Assembly: GCF_050633145.1 (NCBI RefSeq)
Contig: NZ_JBOEFY010000004.1
Location: forward strand, 62,001-126,000
Direction of reading: 5' to 3'
DNA length: 64,000 bases
From: Kordia sp050633145
GTDB taxonomy: Bacteria; Bacteroidota; Bacteroidia; Flavobacteriales; Flavobacteriaceae
Positions 25,239 to 33,604 of this stretch are shown in pieces (the first letter of the stretch is position 1; every line of letters begins with the position of its first letter). The notes under the pieces are model-generated. The model was not told where the DNA came from, searched no databases, and saw only the letters and a list, made by a program, of their open reading frames with translations. The position numbers and the translations under genes were made by a program.

Positions 25239-25991
25239 CTACGCAAATCGTTTCAACGTTTCTTTTGTAAAGTCAGAAAGGACTAGTCTTCCAGAAATCA
25301 CTGCACGTTCTGCTAATAAGGTATCCCAATCTTCAGTTCCTGCCCAAAATGCTTTTTTCATTTCAGCCATCGCTTCCGGATTGTAGGTACATAAATGATT
25401 TGCGAAAGCAGTCACAGCTTCGTCCAATTCTTCATTTGTTTCGAAGACTTTCATGTATAAGCCTTTGCTTCTCGCCCATTCTGCGTCGTAAAAACTATTT
25501 GCGTCAATAGCAATTTGTGACATTCCACTTAATCCTAATTTACGTTCAACTGCTGGTCCAACCACAAAAGGTCCGATTCCAACATTCAACTCACTTAATT
25601 TGATAGAAGCGAATTTTGAAGCCATACAATAATCTACTGCAGAAGCCAATCCGACGCCACCACCAACTGTTTTTCCTTGTACACGTCCGATGACAAATTT
25701 TGGACATTTACGCATGGCGTTGATTACGTTTGCAAATCCTGAAAAGAAGATTCTTCCAGCTTCTGCATCGTTGATGTTTATTAATTCTTTAAAACTTGCA
25801 CCTGCACAAAATGTTCTGTCTCTTCCACTTTTAAGCACAATAACTTTGATGTCGTCATTTGTTCCTGCATCTGTGATTGTTTGTGCTAATTTGGCTAATA
25901 TATCTCCTGGCAACGAATTGTGTGCTGGGTGAAAAAATTCGATGGTTGCTACACCGTTTTGTATGTCTTGTTTTACGTATGGATCGCTCAT
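25239..25991 (-). CDS. Enoyl-CoA hydratase/isomerase family protein (PaaF-like role)
   Basis: Crotonase-fold enzyme of 250 aa. The oxyanion-hole segments are FCAGASFKEL and GKTVGGGVGLASAVDYCMAS. The SELNVGIGPFVVGPAV segment covers the catalytic region. It ends the paa cluster on the same strand, after PaaZ and a small unknown gene. The canonical cluster needs a 2,3-dehydroadipyl-CoA hydratase (PaaF) besides PaaG, and this gene is the candidate. An origin from another beta-oxidation route is possible. Confidence 0.78.
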   Translation of the reverse strand: MSDPYVKQDIQNGVATIEFFHPAHNSLPGDILAKLAQTITDAGTNDDIKVIVLKSGRDRTFCAGASFKELININDAEAGRIFFSGFANVINAMRKCPKFVIGRVQGKTVGGGVGLASAVDYCMASKFASIKLSELNVGIGPFVVGPAVERKLGLSGMSQIAIDANSFYDAEWARSKGLYMKVFETNEELDEAVTAFANHLCTYNPEAMAEMKKAFWAGTEDWDTLLAERAVISGRLVLSDFTKETLKRFA

Positions 25992-26037
25992 GGTAAAATG
26001 TTAAATTTTAAATGCTAAATGTAAAATTATAAATTGT

Positions 26038-26182
26038 TGTCAGTTCGAGTGGCGAATCTGTGATTCGTTGTATCGAGAACTACTTTGAATTTCTGAGTAT
26101 TTCTCGATAGCTCTATTGAACATAGCCGAAATACATTTTTTATTTCCGCTTCGCTCCATAAAAATCACTCGAAATGACATTT
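26038..26182. repeat. Interspersed inverted-repeat elements
   Basis: GTCAGTTCGAGTGGCGAATC...TATCGAGAACTACTTTGAA (about 26039-26092) is followed by the opposite-facing half TTCTCGATAGC...TCACTCGAAATGACA (about 26100-26180). The inner arms carry GCGAATC/GATTCGT and TTCCGCTTCGCTCC. Confidence 0.65.
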
Positions 26183-26681
26183 AGGTTATTTTATTATTAT
26201 TAATAATTAGTTCTGTCTCAGTAATATCACAAAAATCGTTTATCAATATTTCGACATCTTCTTCTATTAAGAGTTTTAATTGTGCAAAAGTAGGATCATT
26301 TTCTTTTTTATAAGTTACTTCTACATTCAAAATTTCTTTGTTATGCACATTATACAATTCAAGTATATCTACCACTTTCCATTGCCCGCCTTCATCATCA
26401 ATATACTCTTTAAATTCTTCTTTTATATGGGCTTCAATAGAATCTTCATGCGCATCTTTTGCATATTTAAGTGCTTGCTCCGGATTTAATGCTTCCCAAT
26501 ACGGAATCCACACATCCATGAAGAATCGATGCCAAATACCATCATCTGTTTTCATCCAAGCAAATACAGGTTCAGAAACACCATTTACTTCATGAAATAA
26601 ATATTTAAAATATACTATTTTCCTTCCTATTGGCTCTTCAATTTTGCCTGAAAAAGATGCTATAAAATCTTCTAGTTCCAT
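26181..26681 (-). CDS. Uncharacterised acidic protein, 166 aa
   Basis: Not recognised. It is soluble, with no signal peptide, and very acidic in the middle (IEAHIKEEFKEYIDDEGG). Aromatic-rich segments (FAWMKTDDGIWHRFFMDVWIPYWE) suggest a compact alpha/beta fold. It lies within the paa cluster between paaZ (78 bases away) and the enoyl-CoA hydratase gene, but nothing links it to the pathway. Confidence 0.65.
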   Translation of the reverse strand: MELEDFIASFSGKIEEPIGRKIVYFKYLFHEVNGVSEPVFAWMKTDDGIWHRFFMDVWIPYWEALNPEQALKYAKDAHEDSIEAHIKEEFKEYIDDEGGQWKVVDILELYNVHNKEILNVEVTYKKENDPTFAQLKLLIEEDVEILINDFCDITETELIINNNKIT

Positions 26682-26758
26682 TTTAAAGTAGAATTAAAAC
26701 ACTCAAAATGAAGTTATTATTTTCTCACTACTCAATTCTCAAACCTCAATACTAATAA

Positions 26759-29251
26759 TTACAAAAGTCCAAATTGTTCGAAGTGGTGACAGAAGTGTTT
26801 CGTATTCATCAAACTCCACTCAAATTTGTCTAGATGTCCGAAAACTGCATTTTTCGTCGTTGCTTCAGGGTTTTCTTTAAAGTACAATTCGAATGCATCG
26901 TATGCTTCTAGCAATTTCGTTTTAGCTTCCGCCAGATTTTCGTAACGCGATTCACTGATTAATCCTTCTAATAGTTTTGGCGCGTCAAAGTTTCTTGGCA
27001 TTTTATCATGCGTGTACAAACTGTCTTGCACTTTTTCTAGATACTTTTCTGGTGTTTCTATTTCAAAATCTTGAATTTCTCCAGAAGCAACTTTCAACGT
27101 GTATTCTAAATGTTCTACCATTTGCTGTGGCGACATTGTTCCCCAAGCTGGTTTTGTGTCTTCTGTAAGTTTACCTAGATAATTCTGAATTGTCTTTTTA
27201 TTAATTGTTTTGAACGGATTTATCTTTTGAACCATCGTCAAAATTGTCGCAATTGCTACCAATTCATCTTCTTGATCGAATACCTCAACGAACCATTTTA
27301 CAATTCCGCTTGGCAATTCTTTTCCTCTTGAATCGCGATCTATTTTTTCTTTACATGTCAATCGCACATAAATGGTATCATTATGATAGATTGGACGCAA
27401 GAAACGACATTCTTCCAATCCGTAGTTTGCAGCTACTGGACCTTTGTTTGGATATACAAATAATCCTGCCGCAGCAGCAATAATAAAGTATCCGTGCGCC
27501 GTACGTTTTTCAAAAATACTTCCTTCTAATGAAGTGATATCTGTATGCGCATAGAAATGATCCCACGTTAGGTTTGCAAAGTTGATAATGTCTGTATCTG
27601 TAACCGTACGCTTGTGTGTTTTTAAAGACATTCCAGCTTCTATATCTTCCCAATGATATGCAAACGGATGCCTCTCTGTTTCTTTGTATTCGGCATTCGC
27701 CTGATAGATTCCTGTAACTTCGGTTAGTGTGGTTGGCGAACCTTGAATAGCACAACGTTGCATGTAATGTTTGATGCCTCGCATTCCACCCATTTCTTCT
27801 CCTCCACCAGCACGTCCTGGACCACCGTGAACCAATAATGGTAATGGCGAACCATGTCCTGTACTTTGTTTTGCCATGTCGCGATTTCCGACTAAGATTC
27901 TTCCGTGATGTGATGCTGCTCCAACTACATATTCTTTGGCACGTTTGTCATCATTTGTAAAGATTGAAGAAACTAGCGAACCTTTCCCCATTTGAGCCAA
28001 TTCAATAGCTTCGTCCATATTTTTGTATGGCATGATCGTACTAACTGGTCCGAAGGCTTCAATTTCGTGAACTGCTGTATTTTTGAACGGATTGTTTTCT
28101 CTTAGTAAGATTGGACTTAAGAACGCTCCTTTTTCACCATCTGCACCAACTGCATCGACATTGTCTAAACTTCCGTAAACCATATCTGCAGTTTGAATCA
28201 ATTTAGAAACTTGATCTTTTACAGATTGTACTTGCGCTTTGTTGATTAATGCGCCCATACGAACTTCTTTCAATCTTGGATCACCGATTGTAACTTTATC
28301 TAATTGTTTTCCAAGTGCAATTTGCACATCTTCTACTAAGTTTTCTGGAACAATGATTCTTCGAATAGCCGTACATTTTTGACCTGTTTTTACGGTCATT
28401 TCTTTACGAACTTCTTTGATGAATAGATTAAATTCTGGAGTTCCTGGTACTGCATCTTCTCCAAGAACTGAACAGTTTAATGAATCGGCTTCCATTGTGA
28501 ATGGCACCGCTTCTTGTGTGAGTCTTGGATGTGCTTTTAAGATGCGACCTGTATGTGCAGAACCTGTAAAAGTTACTACATCTTGCGATTCTACTGTATC
28601 AAGAATAGATCGTGTCATTCCGCTAAGTAGTTGGATTGCACCTTCTGGTAAGATTCCAGAATCGACAATGACTCTTACAACCGCTTCTGTTAGATATGCT
28701 GTTTGTGGTGCTGGCAAAACGACTGCTGCCATTCCTGCCATCCAGTTTACGGCACATTTTTCTAACATTCCCCAAACTGGAAAGTTGAATGCGTTGATAT
28801 GTACTGCAACTCCACGTTTTGGCACTAAGATATGATGTGCCATGAAACGTCCACCACGAGACAAATCGATTGGATCACCTTCTACGTGATACGGTTGGTT
28901 TGGAAATAGTTTACGAAGTGATGCATTTGCGAATAGGTTTCCGAATCCACCTTCAATATCTATCCAACTGTCTACACGCGTTGCACCAGTTTTGTAACTG
29001 ATATCGTAGAATTGTTCTTTTCGTTTGTTGAGATATAAAGCTAATTTTTTGAGCATGTTTCCACGCTCTTGGAAGGTCATTTTACGAAGTTTTTCGCCTC
29101 CTTTTGTTCTTCCATACGCAAGTGCTGCGGGAATATCAAGTCCTTCTGTAGTTGCAAATCCGATGGTTTCTCCTGTTACGGCATCAAACATTGGTGAACC
29201 GTCTCCAGTTCCTTGTGTCCATTGTCCGTTGATATAGCTTTGTAGAATCAT
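26759..29251 (-). CDS. paaZ: PaaZ oxepin-CoA hydrolase/3-oxo-5,6-dehydrosuberyl-CoA semialdehyde dehydrogenase with extra C-terminal domain
   Basis: Bifunctional ring-cleaving enzyme of phenylacetate catabolism. Residues about 1-520 form the aldehyde dehydrogenase domain, with Glu254 and Cys293 (TGQKCTAIRR) at the positions of Glu256 and Cys295 in E. coli PaaZ. Residues about 530-675 form the MaoC-like (R)-hydratase with LTWDHFYAHTD. The E. coli enzyme ends near 681 aa, but this one is 830 aa. Residues about 683-830 add a helical domain (TMSPQQMVEHLEYTL near the start, KHFCHHFEQFGLL at the end) resembling DUF1569/DinB-like four-helix bundles. The reading frame is continuous, so the fusion is real in this sequence. 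Confidence 0.93.
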   Translation of the reverse strand: MILQSYINGQWTQGTGDGSPMFDAVTGETIGFATTEGLDIPAALAYGRTKGGEKLRKMTFQERGNMLKKLALYLNKRKEQFYDISYKTGATRVDSWIDIEGGFGNLFANASLRKLFPNQPYHVEGDPIDLSRGGRFMAHHILVPKRGVAVHINAFNFPVWGMLEKCAVNWMAGMAAVVLPAPQTAYLTEAVVRVIVDSGILPEGAIQLLSGMTRSILDTVESQDVVTFTGSAHTGRILKAHPRLTQEAVPFTMEADSLNCSVLGEDAVPGTPEFNLFIKEVRKEMTVKTGQKCTAIRRIIVPENLVEDVQIALGKQLDKVTIGDPRLKEVRMGALINKAQVQSVKDQVSKLIQTADMVYGSLDNVDAVGADGEKGAFLSPILLRENNPFKNTAVHEIEAFGPVSTIMPYKNMDEAIELAQMGKGSLVSSIFTNDDKRAKEYVVGAASHHGRILVGNRDMAKQSTGHGSPLPLLVHGGPGRAGGGEEMGGMRGIKHYMQRCAIQGSPTTLTEVTGIYQANAEYKETERHPFAYHWEDIEAGMSLKTHKRTVTDTDIINFANLTWDHFYAHTDITSLEGSIFEKRTAHGYFIIAAAAGLFVYPNKGPVAANYGLEECRFLRPIYHNDTIYVRLTCKEKIDRDSRGKELPSGIVKWFVEVFDQEDELVAIATILTMVQKINPFKTINKKTIQNYLGKLTEDTKPAWGTMSPQQMVEHLEYTLKVASGEIQDFEIETPEKYLEKVQDSLYTHDKMPRNFDAPKLLEGLISESRYENLAEAKTKLLEAYDAFELYFKENPEATTKNAVFGHLDKFEWSLMNTKHFCHHFEQFGLL

Positions 29252-29297
29252 GTTGTTGTTGGTTTCTTGTTATTTGTTGTTTGTGTCGCTGCTCTTG

Positions 29298-29432
29298 TTA
29301 TTCGTTATTCGTTATTCAAAAATACTTTTTCATTCAGCATTTAGCATTCATAGTATCATAGTATTTCTCGATACAATTTTCTGTCTATTTCAGCTGCGCT
29401 CAATGCGACAGAAAATCACTCGAAATGACGTT
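29298..29432. repeat. Short tandem and inverted repeats upstream of paaZ
   Basis: GTTATTC occurs as three tandem heptamers at about 29298-29318. From about 29362 to 29430 an interspersed element runs from TATTTCTCGATACAATTTTC to AAAATCACTCGAAATGACG, with CAGCTGCGCTCAATGCGACAG in its loop. With the next repeat it fills the 381-base gap 29252-29632. No gene is seen. Confidence 0.6.
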
Positions 29433-29510
29433 TTGACATTTGAATAACAGTCTCTATTCTCATAACTCAATTCTAGTTTTCTTTGGATTCTCGATTTCTC
29501 GGGAACGTTT

Positions 29511-29631
29511 GCGTTAGCGATTGAGGTTTTGTTGGAGCTCCTCACTTCGACTCCGCTCAGTGAACTCGTTTATTTAAGAGTTGTGAGAGCGACTGCCGAA
29601 AGCGCGACCCTTGCGGTAACGCCCAAATTAT
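29511..29631. repeat. GGGCGTT...GCTTTCGGC repeat abutting the paaJ stop (copy 2)
   Basis: Shares GCGTTAGCGATTGAGG, CCGAAAGCGCGACCC and AACGCCCAAATT with the copy at 3911-3995. Its loop holds a different element, CTTCGACTCCGCTCAGTGAA (about 29545-29564), as if one repeat had been inserted into another. It touches the stop codon of paaJ. Confidence 0.65.
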
Positions 29632-29632
29632 T

Positions 29633-30844
29633 TTAAATATTTACATTTTCAATGATTGCTGCATAGCCTTGTCCGACACCAATACACATGGTAATTAGTG
29701 CGTAACGCTTGCCAGTTTCCTGCAATTGTAACGCCGCAGAATAGGCAATACGCGCGCCTGTAACTCCGAGTGGATGACCAATTGCAATGGCACCACCATT
29801 TGGATTGATTCTGGCATCATCATCAGCTAATCCCCATTCGCGAATGCAGGCTAAACTTTGTGCTGCAAAGGCTTCGTTGAGTTCTATTACATCCATATCG
29901 TCCATGGTTAATCCTGCTTTTTCCAATGCTTTGTTGGAAGCATTTACAGGACCAATTCCCATGATACGCGGTTCTACACCTACAACTGCCGAACTTACGA
30001 TTCGCGCCATTGGTTTTAGATTGTATTTTTTAACTGCCGCTTCCGAAGCTACAATTGTTGCTGCTGCACCGTCATTTAATCCAGAGGCATTTCCTGCGGT
30101 AACACTTCCATTTTCTTTTTTGAAAGCAGCTCTTAGTTTTGCTAAGATTTCTGTTGTTGTTGTTGGTTTTATGAATTCATCTTGATTGAAGATGATTGGA
30201 TCTTTTTTACGTTGCGGAATTTCTACCGCTACAATTTCTTTGGCTAATCGTCCAGAATTTTGTGCTGCCGTTGCTTTCATTTGACTTCTGTATGCAAATG
30301 CATCTTGATCTTCGCGAGAGATGTTGTATTTCTCAACTAGATTTTCGGCAGTAACTCCCATTCCATCCGTACCATAAGCAGCGTGCATTTTTGGATTGAT
30401 GAATCGCCATCCGAAACTCGTATCATACATTTTAGCATCCGTTCCAAAAGCGCTTGAAGGCTTTGCAATTGCGTACGGTCCGCGCGTCATATTCTCTACT
30501 CCACCAGCAATGAAGACATCTCCATCTCCAGCTTTGATAGCTCGATTGGCGTGAATGATAGCAGATAATCCTGAACTACATAATCTGTTTACCGTTTCAC
30601 CAGGAACCGTGTATGGCAATCCTGCTAGTAATGATGACATACGCGCTACGTTACGATTGTCTTCTCCTGCTTGATTGGCGCAACCGATGATAACATCGTC
30701 ATACGCATCCTTTGGAATGTTTGGATTGCGATCCGTAACTTCTTTGATGACTATAGCTCCTAAATCATCGACACGTGTGGTTGCCAATGATCCTTTGAAT
30801 TTTCCTATTGGAGTTCTGACTCCGTCTATGATGTATGCTTCCAT
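29633..30844 (-). CDS. paaJ: 3-oxoadipyl-CoA/3-oxo-5,6-dehydrosuberyl-CoA thiolase
   Basis: Thiolase of 403 aa that removes acetyl-CoA units in the last steps of phenylacetate breakdown. The acylated cysteine lies in NRLCSSGLSAI (about residue 88), His in NPNGGAIAIGHPLGVTGAR and the second Cys in MCIGVGQGYA. The length and the start MEAYIIDGVRTPIGKFKGSL are those of the beta-ketoadipyl-CoA thiolase group. Neighbours in the paa cluster fix the role. An AT-rich leader of TTTACATTTAA-type repeats lies before the start. Confidence 0.92.
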   Translation of the reverse strand: MEAYIIDGVRTPIGKFKGSLATTRVDDLGAIVIKEVTDRNPNIPKDAYDDVIIGCANQAGEDNRNVARMSSLLAGLPYTVPGETVNRLCSSGLSAIIHANRAIKAGDGDVFIAGGVENMTRGPYAIAKPSSAFGTDAKMYDTSFGWRFINPKMHAAYGTDGMGVTAENLVEKYNISREDQDAFAYRSQMKATAAQNSGRLAKEIVAVEIPQRKKDPIIFNQDEFIKPTTTTEILAKLRAAFKKENGSVTAGNASGLNDGAAATIVASEAAVKKYNLKPMARIVSSAVVGVEPRIMGIGPVNASNKALEKAGLTMDDMDVIELNEAFAAQSLACIREWGLADDDARINPNGGAIAIGHPLGVTGARIAYSAALQLQETGKRYALITMCIGVGQGYAAIIENVNI

Positions 30845-30894
30845 TTTGAAATGTAAAATTTAAAACCGAAAAATATTAAATGTAAAACTCTAAA

Positions 30895-31062
30895 TTTAAA
30901 AGTGATTGCTGTGATTATCAAACTGTATTTAGTATTTGTTCATTTATATTTTAGTATGTGTTGAATGTTTTTTTAATGTAAAATTTTAAAGTGTTTGTTT
31001 TGATTATCAAACTCTATTTAGAACTTTATCATTGATATTTTATTTTTTGTTTGATGTTTTTA
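30895..31062. repeat. Tandem direct repeat of about 78 bp
   Basis: Copies at about 30895-30972 and 30984-31062 share GATTATCAAACT.TATTTAG, CATTTATATTTTA-like and GTTTGATGTTTTT-like blocks at a period of about 89 bases. The second copy covers the last codons of the four-helix-bundle gene, so the duplication includes the 3' end of a gene. Confidence 0.55.
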
Positions 31063-31402
31063 TACTTGTTGTAAAGATAGCTACTAATTCGCTACACTCT
31101 TTTTGATTTTTTTCAAACTCAATCTTGTTACCTACTAAATTTGCCGCTACCATAATCTCCATGTTGACTTGAGATTCTCTTAATTCTTTTAAGCAGATTT
31201 TCATTTTATGGATGAAATCTCTTTTTGATTCAGCTGATTGTGCTTCTCCATAATTTAAAGCTGCTGATGTAGACGAACGAATCAATTGTTTAATTAAATG
31301 CTCGGATGCATATTCTTTTTTTAAAGCGGAAGAATTGACGATAACATTTGCTGAGAATTTCACCAAACGTTTTTGTAAGTCATATTGTTTCTTTTTTTCC
31401 AC
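31040..31402 (-). CDS. Four-helix bundle protein (S23/IVS family)
   Basis: A 120-aa helical protein of the family first seen in 23S rRNA intervening sequences and now known as free-standing four-helix bundle proteins. LIKQLIRSSTSAALNYGEAQSAESKRDFIHKMKICLKELRES is the family signature. It has no enzyme role in phenylacetate degradation and looks like an insertion between paaI and paaJ on the same strand. Its 3' end lies inside a tandem repeat. Such proteins are common and mobile in Bacteroidota. Confidence 0.85.
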   Translation of the reverse strand: MEKKKQYDLQKRLVKFSANVIVNSSALKKEYASEHLIKQLIRSSTSAALNYGEAQSAESKRDFIHKMKICLKELRESQVNMEIMVAANLVGNKIEFEKNQKECSELVAIFTTSIKTSNKK

Positions 31403-31443
31403 TTTATAATTTTTAATTTAAAATTTTACATTTAGCATTTATT

Positions 31444-31857
31444 TTATTCTTCCCAATCTTTTTGAGTTCGGTACACAACTCCTTTGAATAGTGCAATGAG
31501 TTCATCACCACGTTTGACTTCTATGATGTTGAAACCGAGTTTGTTTTTTACTTTTTCTATGACTGATTCTGCCACAATGAAATCGCCTTCTTCTAATGCT
31601 TCAATATGATTGATAGATGTTTCTATAGAGACGGCGTATTTACCATGTGTGTTTGCTGCAAAACCGAAAGCGGTGTCTGCTAAGGAATAACTAATTCCGC
31701 CATGCGCTTTCCCCATACTGTTGAGCATGTCTTTTTTGACAGTCAATCCAACTTTACATCTTCCTATTTCACATTCTAATATTTCGATTCCGAGCCATGT
31801 ACTGAATGGATCGAGATTGAGCATTTTATGTGGTATTTTAGCTCCGCTTAAAGGCAT
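31444..31857 (-). CDS. paaI: PaaI hotdog-fold acyl-CoA thioesterase
   Basis: Hotdog thioesterase of 137 aa that hydrolyses ring-hydroxylated phenylacetyl-CoA and related CoA esters, to free CoA when the pathway stalls. GKAHGGISYSLADTAFGFAAN is the catalytic helix region, with the Asp typical of PaaI. The length is that of the family. It lies within the paa cluster between an unknown gene and the four-helix-bundle gene. Confidence 0.9.
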   Translation of the reverse strand: MPLSGAKIPHKMLNLDPFSTWLGIEILECEIGRCKVGLTVKKDMLNSMGKAHGGISYSLADTAFGFAANTHGKYAVSIETSINHIEALEEGDFIVAESVIEKVKNKLGFNIIEVKRGDELIALFKGVVYRTQKDWEE

Positions 31858-31986
31858 TTGTTTTTTAGGTATTAGGGATTAGTATGTTTTTAAGAAGCAT
31901 TTGATATTGATATTAAATATTTGTGTTTTTTCTTTCTTTTATTTTAAATGTTGGATTATAAATTTTAAATTATTAATCTTCACATT

Positions 31987-32337
31987 TCATTTTGTGGTTT
32001 TATAAATTGTTGCTGTTTGGTATATTGATTCAACTTTTAAAATTTTATAGAATTCTTCTTCACTTTTACATTCAATTAATAAACCAGCGCCTCTTGTTTT
32101 CACTTCCATGTATTCTAAATAATGTGAAGGTCGAAGGTATTCTATTCCAATAATTTTTCTGAGTAAGGTTTGTTCTTCAATTTTGAATTTAATATAGTTC
32201 CCTTCTTCTAATTTCCCATAATATTGAACGTCTATCGCACCCATTATGACAAGCGGAAATTCAACCTTGAACTTTTCTTTAATCTCCTCACCAATCTTGA
32301 ATTTATCTTCGATTCTAATGTCAATGAACTTTTCCAC
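31987..32337 (-). CDS. Uncharacterised 116-aa protein, GTG start coupled to paaH
   Basis: Not recognised. It is soluble, rich in Glu, Lys and Ile, and mixed alpha/beta (FPLVIMGAIDVQYYGKLEEGNYIKF). The start is GTG within TAGTG, where the final G of the paaH stop is the first base of this gene. The only internal Met start (VIMGAI) would remove 31 good residues. Overlap this tight points to translational coupling with paaH. The product may regulate or assist the CoA pathway, but no direct evidence exists. Confidence 0.55.
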   Translation of the reverse strand: MEKFIDIRIEDKFKIGEEIKEKFKVEFPLVIMGAIDVQYYGKLEEGNYIKFKIEEQTLLRKIIGIEYLRPSHYLEYMEVKTRGAGLLIECKSEEEFYKILKVESIYQTATIYKTTK

Positions 32338-33512
32338 TAAAAAAACGTTTTCCCTTGTCTATTCAGTTTTCTTAATAACGGTGAACAACGATATCTATCT
32401 TCATGGTATTCGTCGTATAAATTATCTAAGGTTTTCACGCACCAATCGATTCCTTTTTCATCTGCCCAAGCAAGCAATCCTTTTGGATAGTTTACTCCTT
32501 TTGTCATTGCGTTGTCAATGTCTTCTGCGGAAGCGATATTTAGGAATAGTGCGTCTGCTGCTTCGTTGATCAACATTACAAGAACACGATTGAATATTTG
32601 ATTTGCTAGTTCTTCATCATAAAGCGTCTCGACTGCGCTCGACGTGACACGTTTTCCGTTTTCGTCATAGTCGTAATATCCTTTTCCAGTTTTTCTACCT
32701 AGATATCCAGCTTCTGATAAACGCTTTTGCGTGAATGATGGCTTGTATCTTGAATCGAAATAGAATGCTGTAAATACCGTTTCGGTTACGGTATAGTTTA
32801 CATCGTTTCCGATGAAGTCCATGAGTTCAAAAGGTCCCATACGGAATCCACCAAGTGTTTTTAATGCTTTGTCTATGGTAGCAAAGTCAGCCAAACCTTC
32901 TTCATAGATTCGTAATGATTCGCCATAGAAAGGTCGCGCTACACGATTTACAATAAAACCTGGTGTGTCTTTTGCGACAGCAACTACTTTTTTCCAATCG
33001 GCAATGGTTTTCGTTGCTTTGTCTACTACTTCTTGTGATGTTTGAATTGCTGGAATAACCTCAACTAATTTCATTAATGGTGCTGGGTTGAAGAAGTGAA
33101 TTCCAATACAACGTGCTGGATTTTTCAATGCAGAAGCAATAGAAGCTATTGATAATGACGATGTGTTTGAAGCTATGATTGCATCCTCAGAAAGATAGGT
33201 TTCCAACTCTACAAATACTTTTTGTTTGATGTCTAAGTTTTCGATGATTGCTTCGATTGTTAGATCTGAATCGCCTAATGCTTTGAGTGAATCAACATAG
33301 GAAATGTTTCCTTGAATTCTGTTTTTTTCAGCTTCGTCAATACGTCCTTTTTGAATGAGGCGATTTAATATTTTTTCTAAGGCGGCTTTACTTTTGTCTA
33401 AAGCTGCTTGTTTGGTATCGTATAGTTTTACAATGCATCCTGCGGTTGCTGCAACTTGTGCAATTCCGCTTCCCATTGTTCCTGAACCTATTATTCCTAC
33501 GTTTTTAATCAT
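32337..33512 (-). CDS. paaH: 3-hydroxyacyl-CoA dehydrogenase (3-hydroxyadipyl-CoA dehydrogenase)
   Basis: NAD-dependent enzyme of 391 aa that oxidises 3-hydroxyadipyl-CoA. The Rossmann loop is GIIGSGTMGSGIAQV (about 7-21). The catalytic His lies in CIGIHFFNPAPLMKLVEVI, followed by DTPGFIVNR. A second, C-terminal helical domain covers about 185-391. Residues 288-298 are encoded by a copy of the intergenic TCTCGACTGCGCTCGA repeat in frame, in the linker after GKGYYDYDENGK. The following small gene starts on the last base of the stop. Confidence 0.9.
   Translation of the reverse strand: MIKNVGIIGSGTMGSGIAQVAATAGCIVKLYDTKQAALDKSKAALEKILNRLIQKGRIDEAEKNRIQGNISYVDSLKALGDSDLTIEAIIENLDIKQKVFVELETYLSEDAIIASNTSSLSIASIASALKNPARCIGIHFFNPAPLMKLVEVIPAIQTSQEVVDKATKTIADWKKVVAVAKDTPGFIVNRVARPFYGESLRIYEEGLADFATIDKALKTLGGFRMGPFELMDFIGNDVNYTVTETVFTAFYFDSRYKPSFTQKRLSEAGYLGRKTGKGYYDYDENGKRVTSSAVETLYDEELANQIFNRVLVMLINEAADALFLNIASAEDIDNAMTKGVNYPKGLLAWADEKGIDWCVKTLDNLYDEYHEDRYRCSPLLRKLNRQGKTFF
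32625..32651. repeat. Interspersed repeat inside the paaH coding frame
   Basis: TCTCGACTGCGCTCGACGTG is the same sequence type as the intergenic copies at 23568, 36229 and 37347. Here it encodes residues 288-298 of PaaH, RVTSSAVETLY, without breaking the frame. Confidence 0.7.
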
Positions 33513-33604
33513 AAATTATAAATGTTAAATTATAAATGTTAAATGTCTATATATTCACCTTTTACATTTACTATTTAAACTTTTAGATTTTGCGGTTTGA
33601 TATT

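Noticed and set aside
28416..28835. 139-aa frame on the plus strand inside paaZ
   Set aside because: It is the antisense of a well-supported paaZ frame. The same holds for the long antisense frames inside paaJ (29787), alaS (44955) and others.
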